Shown here: in pieces, positions 25,084 to 33,520 of the stretch
How positions within the stretch are numbered: position 1 is the first letter of the stretch
How the letters are laid out: each line of letters opens with the position of its first letter
DNA from: Candidatus Promineifilum breve
GTDB taxonomy: Bacteria; Chloroflexota; Anaerolineae; Promineifilales; Promineifilaceae
Length of the DNA: 64,000 nucleotides
Reading direction: 5' to 3'
NCBI RefSeq assembly: GCF_900066015.1
Contig: NZ_LN890655.1
Location: 1,590,726 to 1,654,725 of the forward strand
Made by a program: the position numbers and the translations under genes
The notes under the pieces: model-generated
What the model was told of the DNA's origin: nothing
The model's database searches: none
What the model saw: only the letters and a program-made list of their open reading frames with translations

Positions 25084-26159
25084 TACGCTTTCTTCTCGGC
25101 CAGTCGTTCGCCAATGATGCCTTGCGGGCGGAAAATGAGCACCAGCACCAGCAGCAGGAAGGCGGTGACGTCCTTGAGCTGGTGGGCGCCGGGCGCGCCC
25201 AGCCCTTCCAGGATGAGCGGCGGGCCAACGGCCTCGATGACGCCCAGGAAGAAGCCGCCCAAGGCCGCGCCGGGGATGCTGCCGATGCCGCCCAGCACGG
25301 CGGCGGTGAAGGCTTTGATGCCGGGCACGAAGCCCATCGAGAAAATAACCTGCTTGAACACCAGCCCCCACAGCACGGCGGCGATGCCGGCCATCGTCGC
25401 CCCGATGGCGAAGGTGGTGGCGATGGCCCGGTCGACGTCGATGCCCATCAGGGCGGCCACGTCTTTATCCTCGGCCACGGCGCGGATCGACTTGCCGGTC
25501 TTCGTCTTCTGGACGAACAGGTACAGGCCGACGAGGGCCACGATCGAAACAATGATGACGATGAGCCGCACCTTGAGGAAGTCCAGGCCGAAGACGTTGA
25601 CCCGGCCTTCCAGGATCGTCGGCACGGGGAAGGCCTTGACCGCCGAGCCGAACAGGCCGCGGAAAATATATTGCCAGAAGAAGGACGCGCCGATGGCCGT
25701 AATGAGCGGGACCAGGCGCGGGGCGCGCCGCAATGGCCGGTAGGCGATGCGTTCCGTCAGCAGCGAGACAGCCATCGACGTCAGGACGGAGGCCATCGTG
25801 ACCAGAACAAGGTAGAGGATCGGTTGCTCGTTGATGAAGCCGGTGGAAGACAGCTTGGCGGCCACGAGATAAGTTGACGCCATGGCCCCGGACATGAAGT
25901 ACTCGCCATGGGCGAAGTTAATCATGAACAGCACGCCGTAGACCATGGTGTAGCCAAGGGCGATGAGCGCATAGAGGCCGCCCTGTGATAGTCCGGAGAC
26001 GAAGAAATCGATCCATTCATCGGCTCCGTAGGGCGTGCCTGCCCCGAAGAACAGCTTACGAGTGATGCCGACGACGACGCCGACGATGATCACGATACGA
26101 AAGACCCACAACCAGACGTCGATCCAGTCGATGTTCCTGAGGCGTTGCAACAATGCCAT
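25083..26159 (-). CDS. livH: Branched-chain amino acid ABC transporter permease LivH
   Basis: 358 residues with about eight TM helices. Typical LivH features are GLSQGGLYALIALGYTMVYG, INFAHGEYFMSGA and the cytoplasmic loop with AVAEDKDVAALMGIDVDRAI, followed by GIKAFTAAVLGGIGSIPGA. There is an N-terminal extra helix (about 12-35). It forms the membrane channel with LivM. It lies downstream of the livK terminator, so it is probably expressed by read-through at a lower level than livK. Confidence 0.96.
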   Translation of the reverse strand: MALLQRLRNIDWIDVWLWVFRIVIIVGVVVGITRKLFFGAGTPYGADEWIDFFVSGLSQGGLYALIALGYTMVYGVLFMINFAHGEYFMSGAMASTYLVAAKLSSTGFINEQPILYLVLVTMASVLTSMAVSLLTERIAYRPLRRAPRLVPLITAIGASFFWQYIFRGLFGSAVKAFPVPTILEGRVNVFGLDFLKVRLIVIIVSIVALVGLYLFVQKTKTGKSIRAVAEDKDVAALMGIDVDRAIATTFAIGATMAGIAAVLWGLVFKQVIFSMGFVPGIKAFTAAVLGGIGSIPGAALGGFFLGVIEAVGPPLILEGLGAPGAHQLKDVTAFLLLVLVLIFRPQGIIGERLAEKKA

Positions 26160-26175
26160 ACCGGGCCTCCTGTAA

Positions 26176-26216
26176 AAAGAAGAAAACCACCGATTGCACA
26201 GATTTCACAGATTGGT
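26176..26216. repeat. Short cacagattt repeat
   Basis: Two units of the 9-nt cacagattt family, upstream of livH. Single-armed here; full foldback copies are at 33440, 36713, 46115 and 56594. Confidence 0.6.
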
Positions 26217-26300
26217 AGACGTTCCGAAGTTTCGCTACTATCGCCAAGATAATAAAGGGAAGGTCTCAATCCGCGCTATCTGTGATTGCTCGATCAATTG

Positions 26301-26342
26301 CAAAAACGGGCCGGCCGGTAACTTTACCGACCGGCCCGTTGT
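26301..26342 (-). terminator. Rho-independent terminator downstream of livK
   Basis: Stem AACGGGCCGG / CCGGCCCGTT (26305-26314 and 26331-26340) with an inner CGGTAA/TTACCG pairing. On the minus strand it is followed by TTTTTGC. Its position between livK and livH should give more binding protein than permease. Confidence 0.8.
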
Positions 26343-26357
26343 GCCGGTTACAAACGA

Positions 26358-27686
26358 CTATTCAGCTTCCTTGTTGTTCCAAACCGGAACGAACTCACCA
26401 TCTTCGACGTGGCTCACGGCGATCCGCGCGTCGGCGCAGTCGCCGAACTCGGAGCAGGTCAGCGTGCCGGTGACGCCTTCGTAACCGGAAGTCGCGGCCA
26501 CGGCGTCGCGCAGGGCCTGGCGGCCGATGAGCAACGTGCCGTCCTCGCCTTGCTGGGCCACTTCCTCGACAGCGTTCAACAGGATGTTGGTCGCGTCAAA
26601 GGCATGGGCATGGTAGACGTTGGTCGGCTCGGAGCCAAACTCTTCCACGTACATGGGCACGAACGTTTCCGAGTAGAACGTGTTCTCGAAGGACAGGTCG
26701 GGGCCGGAGAGGTACATGCCTTCCGACGAGCCGGGCGTGGCCTCCAGGAAGGAGGGCGAGAAGACGCCGTCGGCCGCGGCCAGGATGGTGTTCTCCAGGC
26801 CGGGGATGGTGCGGGCCGTGTTGGTCAGCAACGGGGCCAGCGGCTGGAAGACCGGGTAGAACAGGAATTCCGGCTCGGCGGCGGCAATGGAGGTCAGCAG
26901 AGGCTCGACGTTGGTGGCGTCGGCCGCTTCGGCCTCGAAGCCCACGCCTTCACCACCCAGGGCGATGAACGCATCGTAGAACGCGCGCGCCAGACCTTCG
27001 GTGTAGGGGTCGCCGTCGTGGATGGCGGCGGCCTTGGTCAGACCCAGCTCATTGAAGGCGAAGGAAGCCATCGCCGCGCCCTGGATCAGGTCGTTGTGGG
27101 CCGTGCGGAAGTAGCCCGGATTCCAGGCCTGGTCGGGGTCGGTCAGGGCCGGAGAAGTGTTCGACGGGGAGATCATCAGGAAGCCCGCGTCGGACATGAT
27201 GCTGGACAGGGGCACGCCCGCGCCGGAGCAGCTGGTGCCGATGATGCCGATCACCTGCGGATTGGCGACGATTTTCGTGCCCGCCGTCTGTCCGCCTTCG
27301 GCGCTACAGCCGTCGTCCTCGGCCTGCAATTCGACCGGGTGGCCGAGTACTTCGGGGCGCAGCATCATGGCAATCTCGACGCCGCGCTGCGAGTCGGTGC
27401 CCAACTCAATGTTCGGGCCACTGATGACGAGGGCCGACGCGACCAGGATCGGGTCGCCGGGGGCAATCTCGATGCAGCCGAGTTCATCGGTGCATTCCAT
27501 CGACGCGGCTTCTTCTTCAACCGCCGCTTCTTCGGTCGGGGCGGCTTCTTCTTCGGTCGCGGCTTCTTCCTCGACCGGGGCGGCCTCGGTGGCTACGGTT
27601 TCCTCGGTCGTACCCCCGCCCCCACAGGCCACCAGGGTCAGGGCTGCCAGAAGCAGCAGAACTATAAGCAGTGACAGACGTTTCAT
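26358..27686 (-). CDS. livK: Branched-chain-amino-acid-type ABC transporter substrate-binding lipoprotein
   Basis: 442 residues. The signal peptide ends LTLVAC (Cys21), followed by a low-complexity linker of Glu, Ala and Thr to about residue 60. The rest is a periplasmic-binding protein type 1 fold of the Leu/Ile/Val group (VASALVISGPNIELG, VIGIIGTSCSGAGVPLSS, LMISPSNTSPALTD, YHAHAFDATNILLNAVE). It captures the substrate for LivHMGF. The actual ligand could be any amino acid or a short amide; the neighbouring oxidase and OCD-family genes suggest an imino or amino acid that is then oxidised. Confidence 0.95.
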   Translation of the reverse strand: MKRLSLLIVLLLLAALTLVACGGGGTTEETVATEAAPVEEEAATEEEAAPTEEAAVEEEAASMECTDELGCIEIAPGDPILVASALVISGPNIELGTDSQRGVEIAMMLRPEVLGHPVELQAEDDGCSAEGGQTAGTKIVANPQVIGIIGTSCSGAGVPLSSIMSDAGFLMISPSNTSPALTDPDQAWNPGYFRTAHNDLIQGAAMASFAFNELGLTKAAAIHDGDPYTEGLARAFYDAFIALGGEGVGFEAEAADATNVEPLLTSIAAAEPEFLFYPVFQPLAPLLTNTARTIPGLENTILAAADGVFSPSFLEATPGSSEGMYLSGPDLSFENTFYSETFVPMYVEEFGSEPTNVYHAHAFDATNILLNAVEEVAQQGEDGTLLIGRQALRDAVAATSGYEGVTGTLTCSEFGDCADARIAVSHVEDGEFVPVWNNKEAE

Positions 27687-27935
27687 CGATCTTCTCCTCT
27701 ATTCTTTTTTGAACGTGATGTCTAAGCCTTCGCCTAACATTTGGGCCGGGTCAATAGCCCGGCCGCATTATCCAACAGCGTTTGGCGTCCCCACGATGCG
27801 TTAAATCGCTTGTGCGAGTGGACTTCCAGCCTTGCTCACCACCTCCTCGATTAGCGGCGTTTCTGCCTGTTGCGAAATACCCATATCGTGGGCTATGGGG
27901 TTGGAATTCTAGAGGGTGTGGGGATGGTTGTCAAG

Positions 27936-28081
27936 AAGACGACAGACCACCGACGACAGACCGCAGCAAGAAAAATGCCAAGAGTCGCAAGTGGCAGGTT
28001 GCAAGTGGCGTGTTCAGTTAGACTTGCTACTTGCCACCCGCTACTCGCCACCCTTTGCGCCTTGGCGTCTTGGCGTTAAGC
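27936..28081. repeat. Composite inverted-arm repeat downstream of phoU
   Basis: Left arm: gacgacagaccacc units, then tgccaag, agtggca and agtggcg. Right arm: gccaccc/gctactc units, then the inverse tgcgccttggcgtcttggcg. This and unremarkable sequence make up the 423-base gap 27687-28109, in which I see no gene. Confidence 0.8.
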
Positions 28082-28109
28082 CTTGTGCACGGCCGGCGGC
28101 CGGCGGTTG

Positions 28110-28883
28110 TTATTCGTAATCTTCCAGCACTTCGGTGTACTGTCCGGTGACCATGAACACGACGCGCTCGGCCAGGTTGGTGGTGCGGTCGCCGATGCGC
28201 TCCAGATTGTGGGCGATCCACAACAAATAGGTAGGCAGTTCGACCACTTCCTGGCTGCTCAATTCGGCCATGGCCTCGGTGAAGAATTTGCGATAGTGGC
28301 GATTCAATTTGCGGTCGCGCTTGACGATGGCGTTGGCCTTGTCCACGTCGCGCTCGATGTAGGCTTCGGTGGCGCGGCGCAACATATCGCGGGCGCGCTT
28401 GGTCATCTTGGGCAGGCGCGACAGCTTCAGCCGCAACGTGGGTGATTCGGCTTCAACGGGTTCATCGTCGGCCTCGTCCGCGCCCTCTTCGTCAGCCGGG
28501 GCGCTTTCGGGCTGGGGCGGCTCCACGATGACCGGCCAGGGCATGCCCTCCATGCGCGTCACGATGCGGGCGATGCCGGCGGCATGATCGCCGATGCGCT
28601 CCAGTTCAATGGCGAAGTGGATGGCGGCGATGACCGTGCGCAGATCGCGGGCCAGGGGTTGTTGGGTGGAGAGGATGACGTAGGACTTTTCCTCGATCTG
28701 GAAGCGCAGGCGATTGATCTCGGCGTCGCCCAGGATAATCGTCTCGGCCAGATGGACGTTGCCCGTCATCAGCGAATCGACCGCCTGCCCGATGGCCGCG
28801 TCGACCATGCTACTGAGGGTCAGCACCGAGCGGCTCAGATCGTTTAACTCGTTATCAAGCAGGGCGCGGCCCAGATGGGTCAT
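28110..28883 (-). CDS. phoU: PhoU-like phosphate regulator
   Basis: 257 residues. Two PhoU helical repeats are visible (about 1-105 and 150-250), with the conserved ERIGDHAAGIAR in the first and LERIGDRTTNLAE in the second, which bind metal clusters. Between them lies an acidic insertion of about 30 residues (ADEEGADEADDEPVE). PhoU normally damps PhoR/PhoB signalling and Pst transport; no pst or phoR/phoB genes are adjacent, so this is an isolated copy. Confidence 0.92.
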   Translation of the reverse strand: MTHLGRALLDNELNDLSRSVLTLSSMVDAAIGQAVDSLMTGNVHLAETIILGDAEINRLRFQIEEKSYVILSTQQPLARDLRTVIAAIHFAIELERIGDHAAGIARIVTRMEGMPWPVIVEPPQPESAPADEEGADEADDEPVEAESPTLRLKLSRLPKMTKRARDMLRRATEAYIERDVDKANAIVKRDRKLNRHYRKFFTEAMAELSSQEVVELPTYLLWIAHNLERIGDRTTNLAERVVFMVTGQYTEVLEDYE

Positions 28884-28920
28884 GGCGGCTCTCTCCTGTC
28901 AGCAAGTGGTGCTCCCGGCC

Positions 28921-29667
28921 CTATTCGGCGGCGGGGGTCACATCAATCGTTTCTTCGATCAGATGAGCGGCCGGCGCGTCGAAGGCGGCGCGCAGGGCAT
29001 CATATTCGGCGCGCGGCAACGGCTTCAGGTTGATCGTCTGCTGGCGCAACAGCTTGGACAGCTTGGAAGCGTGGACGGCGGGGATGCGCGACTCCTTGAT
29101 CTCCAGGCTATCGATCTTTTCGGCGGTGAAGACGATGACCGGCCATAGCGGGGCCTCGGCCGCGGCCGGGGCATTGGCGGCAATGTAGGCTTTCATCTTC
29201 GCCACCTGGGCTTCGGCCTCACGGCTGGGGTTGCCCAGATTCTCGCGGCCGAAGAACCGGCGCATACCCAGCCCGGTTTGCCGCCAGGTGTCGCCTTCGG
29301 CCGTGATGCGCCCGTTCTGGAACTTGGCGACCAGGACGAAGACGCCGCTGGGCAGCAGCAGGACGTGGGACGCGGGCAGCAGATAATGGTAGAGGCGACC
29401 ATCGCGCCGGGCGACCGCGCCCACGGCTTCGTCCAGCTTCTGGTCCATACGCGGCCGGCGCAGGTAGCGATGGGCATAGTGCAGCCCCACCTGCGAGAAG
29501 CCATAGCCCACGACCAGGGCCAACAATTGAAAGAGGAAGACGCTGGGGCTGTCACTGATGAAGATGAGCAGCAGCCCACCCACCAGCACGGCCAACCCAG
29601 CCATGCTCAGCACCTGAGCCAACCGGCCCAGGCGGTAAATTCGTTTTTCGTCGCGTAATACGATCAT
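28921..29667 (-). CDS. Membrane protein with NERD-like domain
   Basis: 248 residues. Two TM helices are predicted at about 18-60 (MAGLAVLVGGLLLIFI and LFQLLALVVGYGF). The following soluble part has ASHVLLLPSGVFVLVAKFQNGRI, close in pattern to the NERD (nuclease-related) domain core, in which a conserved Gly-x-Phe-Val-hydrophobic stretch leads to the catalytic region. The nuclease residues cannot be confirmed by eye. It could instead be an uncharacterised Chloroflexota membrane protein. Same strand as phoU, 37 bases upstream of it. Confidence 0.65.
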   Translation of the reverse strand: MIVLRDEKRIYRLGRLAQVLSMAGLAVLVGGLLLIFISDSPSVFLFQLLALVVGYGFSQVGLHYAHRYLRRPRMDQKLDEAVGAVARRDGRLYHYLLPASHVLLLPSGVFVLVAKFQNGRITAEGDTWRQTGLGMRRFFGRENLGNPSREAEAQVAKMKAYIAANAPAAAEAPLWPVIVFTAEKIDSLEIKESRIPAVHASKLSKLLRQQTINLKPLPRAEYDALRAAFDAPAAHLIEETIDVTPAAE

Positions 29668-29785
29668 GTAGATTTCCGTCGCTATTCCACGGTCAGGGAG
29701 CTTTGCTTGTTAGCACCGTGCCGGGGGTATTGTAAAGCCATCCCGTAAATATGCCAGACAAGCGCCGACTCCTCTCCGACATTCT

Positions 29786-29823
29786 TTCACCCCTGCTCCC
29801 CCGCCCCCCTGCTCCCCTGCTAT
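29786..29823. repeat. Short repeat of cccctgct units
   Basis: Tandem 8-nt units (cccctgct/ccccgccc) on a single arm. The same family on the opposite strand is at 32262-32346 and 38408-38445. Confidence 0.6.
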
Positions 29824-29831
29824 ATTATTGA

Positions 29832-31115
29832 TCACTCCACCCCGTCAGTCTCATACCTACCCAACACCAGACACGCATTCTGCCCGCCCAGGCCGAACGA
29901 ATTCTTCAGGGCCACGCGGATGGCCGCCGGGCGCGGGACGTTGGGCACGTAGTCCAGGTCGCATTCCGGGTCGGGCGTCTCGTAATTCCAGGTCGGCGGG
30001 ATGAGGCCGCGGCCGAGGGCCAGCGTGGTGAAGATCGACTCGATTGTCCCCGCACCGCCCATCGCGTGCCCCATGGCCGATTTTGTGCTGCTGATGGGCA
30101 CTTCGTAGGCCCGCTCGCCGAAGAGGCGCTTGATGGCAATCGTCTCGGTGGCGTCGTTGACCGGGGTCGACGTGCCGTGGGCGTTGATGTAATCCACGTC
30201 ACCCGGCGTGAGGCCGGCGTCGTCGAGCGCCCACTGCATGGCGCGGATGGCCCCCCTGGCCTCCGGGTCGGGCGCGGCCACGTGGAAGGCGTCGGACGAG
30301 GAAGCATGGCCCAGCACTTCGCCATAGATGCGCGCGCCGCGAGCCAAGGCCCGATCCAGCCGCTCCAGCACGACGATGCCCGCTCCCTCGGCCAGGATGA
30401 AGCCGTCGCGATCCTTGTCGAACGGGCGGCTGGCCCGTTCGGGCGTGTCGTTGAAGTGGGTAGACAGGGCGCGCATGGCCCCGAAGCCGGCGATGGCGGC
30501 GTAGTGGATGAGGCCCTCGACGCCGCCGGCGTACATCGTATCGGCCGCGCCGCGACGAATGAACTCCGACGCCTCGCCGATGGTCTGCGTGCCGGTGGCG
30601 CAGGCGGCGACGATGCTGCTGATGGGGCCGGTGGCCCCGGTCATCAGGCTGACGTGGTGGGAGGGCATATTAGCCAGGAACATCGTCATGGCGAACGGGT
30701 TGACGGCCCGATGGCCGCGCGCCCGATAGGTGTCCAGTTCCTCGAAGGCGCGCTCGATGCCGCCGACGGCCGTGCCGATGAGCACGCCGGTGCGGTCGGG
30801 GTCGGGCGCTTGTTCCGGCAGCCCGGCGTCGGCCACGGCCATGCGCGCCGCGGCCACGGTCAGTTGCGAGGCGCGCGACATACGGCGCGCCTCCTTGAAA
30901 TCGATGTGGTCGCGGGCGACAAAATCCTTCACTTCGCCGGCGATACGGGTGGGAAATTCAGAGGCGTCGAACTGAGTGATGGGACCGATGCCCGAATTCC
31001 CGGCCAGCAGGTTATCCCAACTCTCGGCGACGCTGTGGCCCAGGGGGCTGAGCATGCCCATCCCGGTGATGACGACGCGCGGCCGTCCGCGCCCGTCGGT
31101 TGTTGCTATTGTCAT
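29832..31115 (-). CDS. fabF: Beta-ketoacyl-ACP synthase II
   Basis: 427 residues from the ATG at 31115, which has AAAGGA 8 nt upstream; a longer frame to 31202 only translates a repeat. The enzyme condenses malonyl-ACP with acyl-ACP in fatty acid elongation. The nucleophile Cys is in VAACATGTQTIGEA, and the two His in INAHGTSTPVND and KSAMGHAMGGAG are present. The C-terminal NSFGLGGQNACLVL is typical. It lies 111 bases downstream of plsX, a common lipid-synthesis pairing. Confidence 0.97.
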   Translation of the reverse strand: MTIATTDGRGRPRVVITGMGMLSPLGHSVAESWDNLLAGNSGIGPITQFDASEFPTRIAGEVKDFVARDHIDFKEARRMSRASQLTVAAARMAVADAGLPEQAPDPDRTGVLIGTAVGGIERAFEELDTYRARGHRAVNPFAMTMFLANMPSHHVSLMTGATGPISSIVAACATGTQTIGEASEFIRRGAADTMYAGGVEGLIHYAAIAGFGAMRALSTHFNDTPERASRPFDKDRDGFILAEGAGIVVLERLDRALARGARIYGEVLGHASSSDAFHVAAPDPEARGAIRAMQWALDDAGLTPGDVDYINAHGTSTPVNDATETIAIKRLFGERAYEVPISSTKSAMGHAMGGAGTIESIFTTLALGRGLIPPTWNYETPDPECDLDYVPNVPRPAAIRVALKNSFGLGGQNACLVLGRYETDGVE

Positions 31116-31140
31116 GACGAGTCCTTTCATTAAAAGAAGC

Positions 31141-31226
31141 GGGGGCAGGTGGCGAGTAGCGGGTGGCGAGTGGCGTGTCCGGAGCGACTTGCCACCCGCC
31201 ACCTGCTACCCGCCACCCGCTACCTA
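31141..31226. repeat. Inverted-arm heptamer repeat (ggtggcg family)
   Basis: Left arm: ggtggcg/agtagcg/ggtggcg/agtggcg units. Right arm: gccaccc/gccacct/gctaccc units. The 7-nt period is clear, and the arms are inverse. It fills the plsX-fabF gap and borders the plsX stop. Confidence 0.9.
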
Positions 31227-32213
31227 TTAAATTCCCTCAGCGATAGCCTGCGTGATACCCCGCTCCACCACGCGCCGCGCCTGGCCGATGGCCTGGCGCA
31301 TGGCGTGGGCGTTGGAGCGGCCGTGGGCAATGATGACAACCCCGTTGACGCCCAGAAGTGGCGCGCCGCCCACCTCGTCGGGGTTCAGTTGGTCGCGCAC
31401 GCGCTGGAAGGCGGGCCGGGCCAGCACGCCGCCGATCTTGGTCAGCGTGCCGGCCATGATGTATTTGCGGATGGTGTCGGACATATAACTAGCCACGGCC
31501 TCGGCCGTCTTCATCATCACGTTGCCGGTGAAGCCATCGACCACGCCCACGTCGGCGTCGCCGCGCACGAACTCTTTCGGCTCGATGTTGCCGACGTAGT
31601 TCAGCCCGCTGGCGATCATCAGCGGGATGGTTTCCTTGATGAGCGCGTTGCCCTTGCCCTCTTCCTCGCCGTTGGAGATGAGGGCCACGCGCGGCCGGGC
31701 GATGTCGTGCATACGGGCCATGTAGATGCTGCCCATCCGGCCGAACTGGAGCAGGTATTCGGGCTTGGCGTCGGCGTTGGCCCCGTTGTCGATGAGCATG
31801 GGCTTGCTCTCGATGGGGAAGACGACGCCCAGGGCCGGGCGCAGGATGCCGGGGATGCGCCCCAGGCCGGTCTGGCGCAGCGTGGCGACGGCCAGAATGG
31901 CCCCGGTGTTGCCGGCGCTGACGAAGGCATCGGCCGCGCCATCGCGCACCAGTTGCAGGCCGACGTGCATCGATGAGCCGCGCTTGTCGCGGGCCGCCGC
32001 GCTGGGAGAGTCCTTCATGCCGATGGCCTCGGCGGCGTGGATGACGTCGATCGACAGCCCGGCCGTATCGTGGGCGGCCAGCACGGCGGCTATGCGCGGC
32101 CGGTCGCCGACCAGGACAATAGCATCGCCAAAAGCCCGCGCGGCCAACACCGCCCCAGCCACGTCCGGGCCGGGGTGATCATCACTCCCCATCGCGTCAA
32201 CTACAATTCGCAT
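31227..32213 (-). CDS. plsX: Phosphate acyltransferase PlsX
   Basis: 328 residues, usual length. PlsX converts acyl-ACP and phosphate to acyl-phosphate, the substrate of PlsY. The N-terminal MRIVVDAMGSDDHPGPDVAGA is the family signature (given here in two overlapping reads: VVDAMGSDDHPGP and GPDVAGA). Other typical stretches are SMHVGLQLVRDGAADAFVSA with SAGNTGAI, and VGVVDGFTGNVMMKTAEA. It precedes fabF in the same direction. Confidence 0.97.
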   Translation of the reverse strand: MRIVVDAMGSDDHPGPDVAGAVLAARAFGDAIVLVGDRPRIAAVLAAHDTAGLSIDVIHAAEAIGMKDSPSAAARDKRGSSMHVGLQLVRDGAADAFVSAGNTGAILAVATLRQTGLGRIPGILRPALGVVFPIESKPMLIDNGANADAKPEYLLQFGRMGSIYMARMHDIARPRVALISNGEEEGKGNALIKETIPLMIASGLNYVGNIEPKEFVRGDADVGVVDGFTGNVMMKTAEAVASYMSDTIRKYIMAGTLTKIGGVLARPAFQRVRDQLNPDEVGGAPLLGVNGVVIIAHGRSNAHAMRQAIGQARRVVERGITQAIAEGI

Positions 32214-32261
32214 GAATGGCTCTCTTACTCGCTCGCTAGTGGGCTAATTCTATCATATTTG

Positions 32262-32346
32262 GCGCAGGGGGGCAGGGGGGCAGGGGTGCGGGGGTGCAGG
32301 AGGGCGGAGGTGCAGGGGAGCAGGGGAGCAGGGGAGAAAGGGAGCA
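32262..32346. repeat. Tandem repeat of gcaggggag units
   Basis: Units of 7-9 nt (ggcaggg, tgcaggg, agcagggg) run for about 85 bases downstream of yihY. It is the inverse of the 29786 family. Confidence 0.8.
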
Positions 32347-32348
32347 GA

Positions 32349-32398
32349 GGATCGCCGCCGTCCCGGCGGCTGGGGAGCCACCGAGACGGTGGCGATCC
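32349..32398. repeat. Double-palindrome repeat with GGATCGCC ends
   Basis: The ends GGATCGCC and GGCGATCC pair. Inside are two hairpins, GCCGCCG-TCC-CGGCGGC and GCCACCG-AGA-CGGTGGC, so the layout matches the TGTAGG elements at 682 and 45442 with different bases. Confidence 0.75.
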
Positions 32399-32441
32399 GG
32401 GGAGTCTCGTCTCTGAACTCGTGTTTCGTCGCGGCCACGCA

Positions 32442-33422
32442 TCACTTATCGACGATTTGCGGCCGGTCGTCGGCCGGCGGCCGGTCAACCGATGGCGGCC
32501 GGCTGTCGGGGGGTGGCAGCACGGCCGGTTCGTCGTTGACCAGGAACCGCGCCAGCCGGTTGGGGCGGATGGGCTTGCCGAAGCGGCGGGCATAGACCCA
32601 GGTGAACTCCGCGCCAAAGAGGAGAATCTGGGCCGAGACGTAGACCCACACCAGCAGGATGACGATTGAACCGGCCGCGCCGTAGAGGGAACCGGTATCG
32701 CTGATCGACAGAAAGACGAGCAGCAGCCGGCGGCCGATGAGGAACAGGGCCGTGGTGACGGCCGCGCCCACGGCAATATCGCGCACGCGGCTATAGGCAT
32801 TGGGCAGAAATTTGAAGATGAGCAGGATGGTGACGAAGGCCAGGATCGGGACGATGATGCGGCTGAGGCCGGGCAACAGGCCGGCCAGCTCCGGGAAGAG
32901 CACCTCGAAGCGGGCGCTGACGGCCAGGATGAGCGTTTCCAGGATGACCGACAGGCTAAGGAACAGGCCCAGGACAAACACCATAAGGAAGGGAATGGCC
33001 CGGTAGCGCACCAGGACGCGCCACTCGTGGGCGTTACGCGGACGCACGTCGGTCAGGCCCCACAACAGGTTCAGCGCGGTCTTCAGTTGGTTGAAGATGC
33101 CCCCGGCGGTGAACAGCAATACACCGATGCTGAGCAGGGCCGCCGTGGCATTGGTCGTGCGGTCAGTCAGGGTGGTGATGAGGTCTTCCAGGAAGACGGC
33201 CAGCTCCGGCCCGACGAGAAACTGCAATTGCAGCGCGACCTGCTCGCCGGCGGCGCCGCGGCCGATGAAGCGCCCGGCCACGGCCGTGGCGAAAACGAGC
33301 AACGGGGCGATGGAGAACACGCCATAATAGGCCAGCCCGGCGGCATAGATCGTGCCCCGATCCTTGACGTATTCGCCGATGGTCTCCTTGATCAGCGAGA
33401 AGATAGCTTTTAGCAGGTTCAT
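32442..33422 (-). CDS. YihY/BrkB family inner-membrane protein
   Basis: 326 residues with about six TM helices. Family features are YAAGLAYYGVFSIAPLLVFA at the first helix, then LLFTAGGIFNQLKTALNLLWG and GAAGSIVILLVWVYVSAQILLFGAEF. The last 35 or so residues are a Pro/Asp/Arg-rich tail (DSRPPSVDRPPADDRPQ) that resembles translated repeat sequence. Members were once called ribonuclease BN by mistake; function unknown. Confidence 0.93.
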   Translation of the reverse strand: MNLLKAIFSLIKETIGEYVKDRGTIYAAGLAYYGVFSIAPLLVFATAVAGRFIGRGAAGEQVALQLQFLVGPELAVFLEDLITTLTDRTTNATAALLSIGVLLFTAGGIFNQLKTALNLLWGLTDVRPRNAHEWRVLVRYRAIPFLMVFVLGLFLSLSVILETLILAVSARFEVLFPELAGLLPGLSRIIVPILAFVTILLIFKFLPNAYSRVRDIAVGAAVTTALFLIGRRLLLVFLSISDTGSLYGAAGSIVILLVWVYVSAQILLFGAEFTWVYARRFGKPIRPNRLARFLVNDEPAVLPPPDSRPPSVDRPPADDRPQIVDK

Positions 33423-33439
33423 CGCGTGGTAAGAAGGGA

Positions 33440-33513
33440 GAATCCACAGATTACACAGATTTCACAGATTTAAAAGAGCAATCATCCTCTTCATCTGTGA
33501 AATCTGTGGATTC
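33440..33513. repeat. Inverted-arm repeat (cacagattt family)
   Basis: Left arm (33440-33470): ccacagatt, acacagatt, tcacagatt. Right arm (33490-33513): the inverse catctgtgaaatctgtgg. Unit length is 9. It lies between yihY and the cystathionine synthase gene. Confidence 0.9.
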
Positions 33514-33520
33514 TATTTCT

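Noticed and set aside
26409-27674. 421-codon open frame antisense to livK
   Set aside because: Opposite a clear binding-protein gene; Gly/Arg-rich without motifs.
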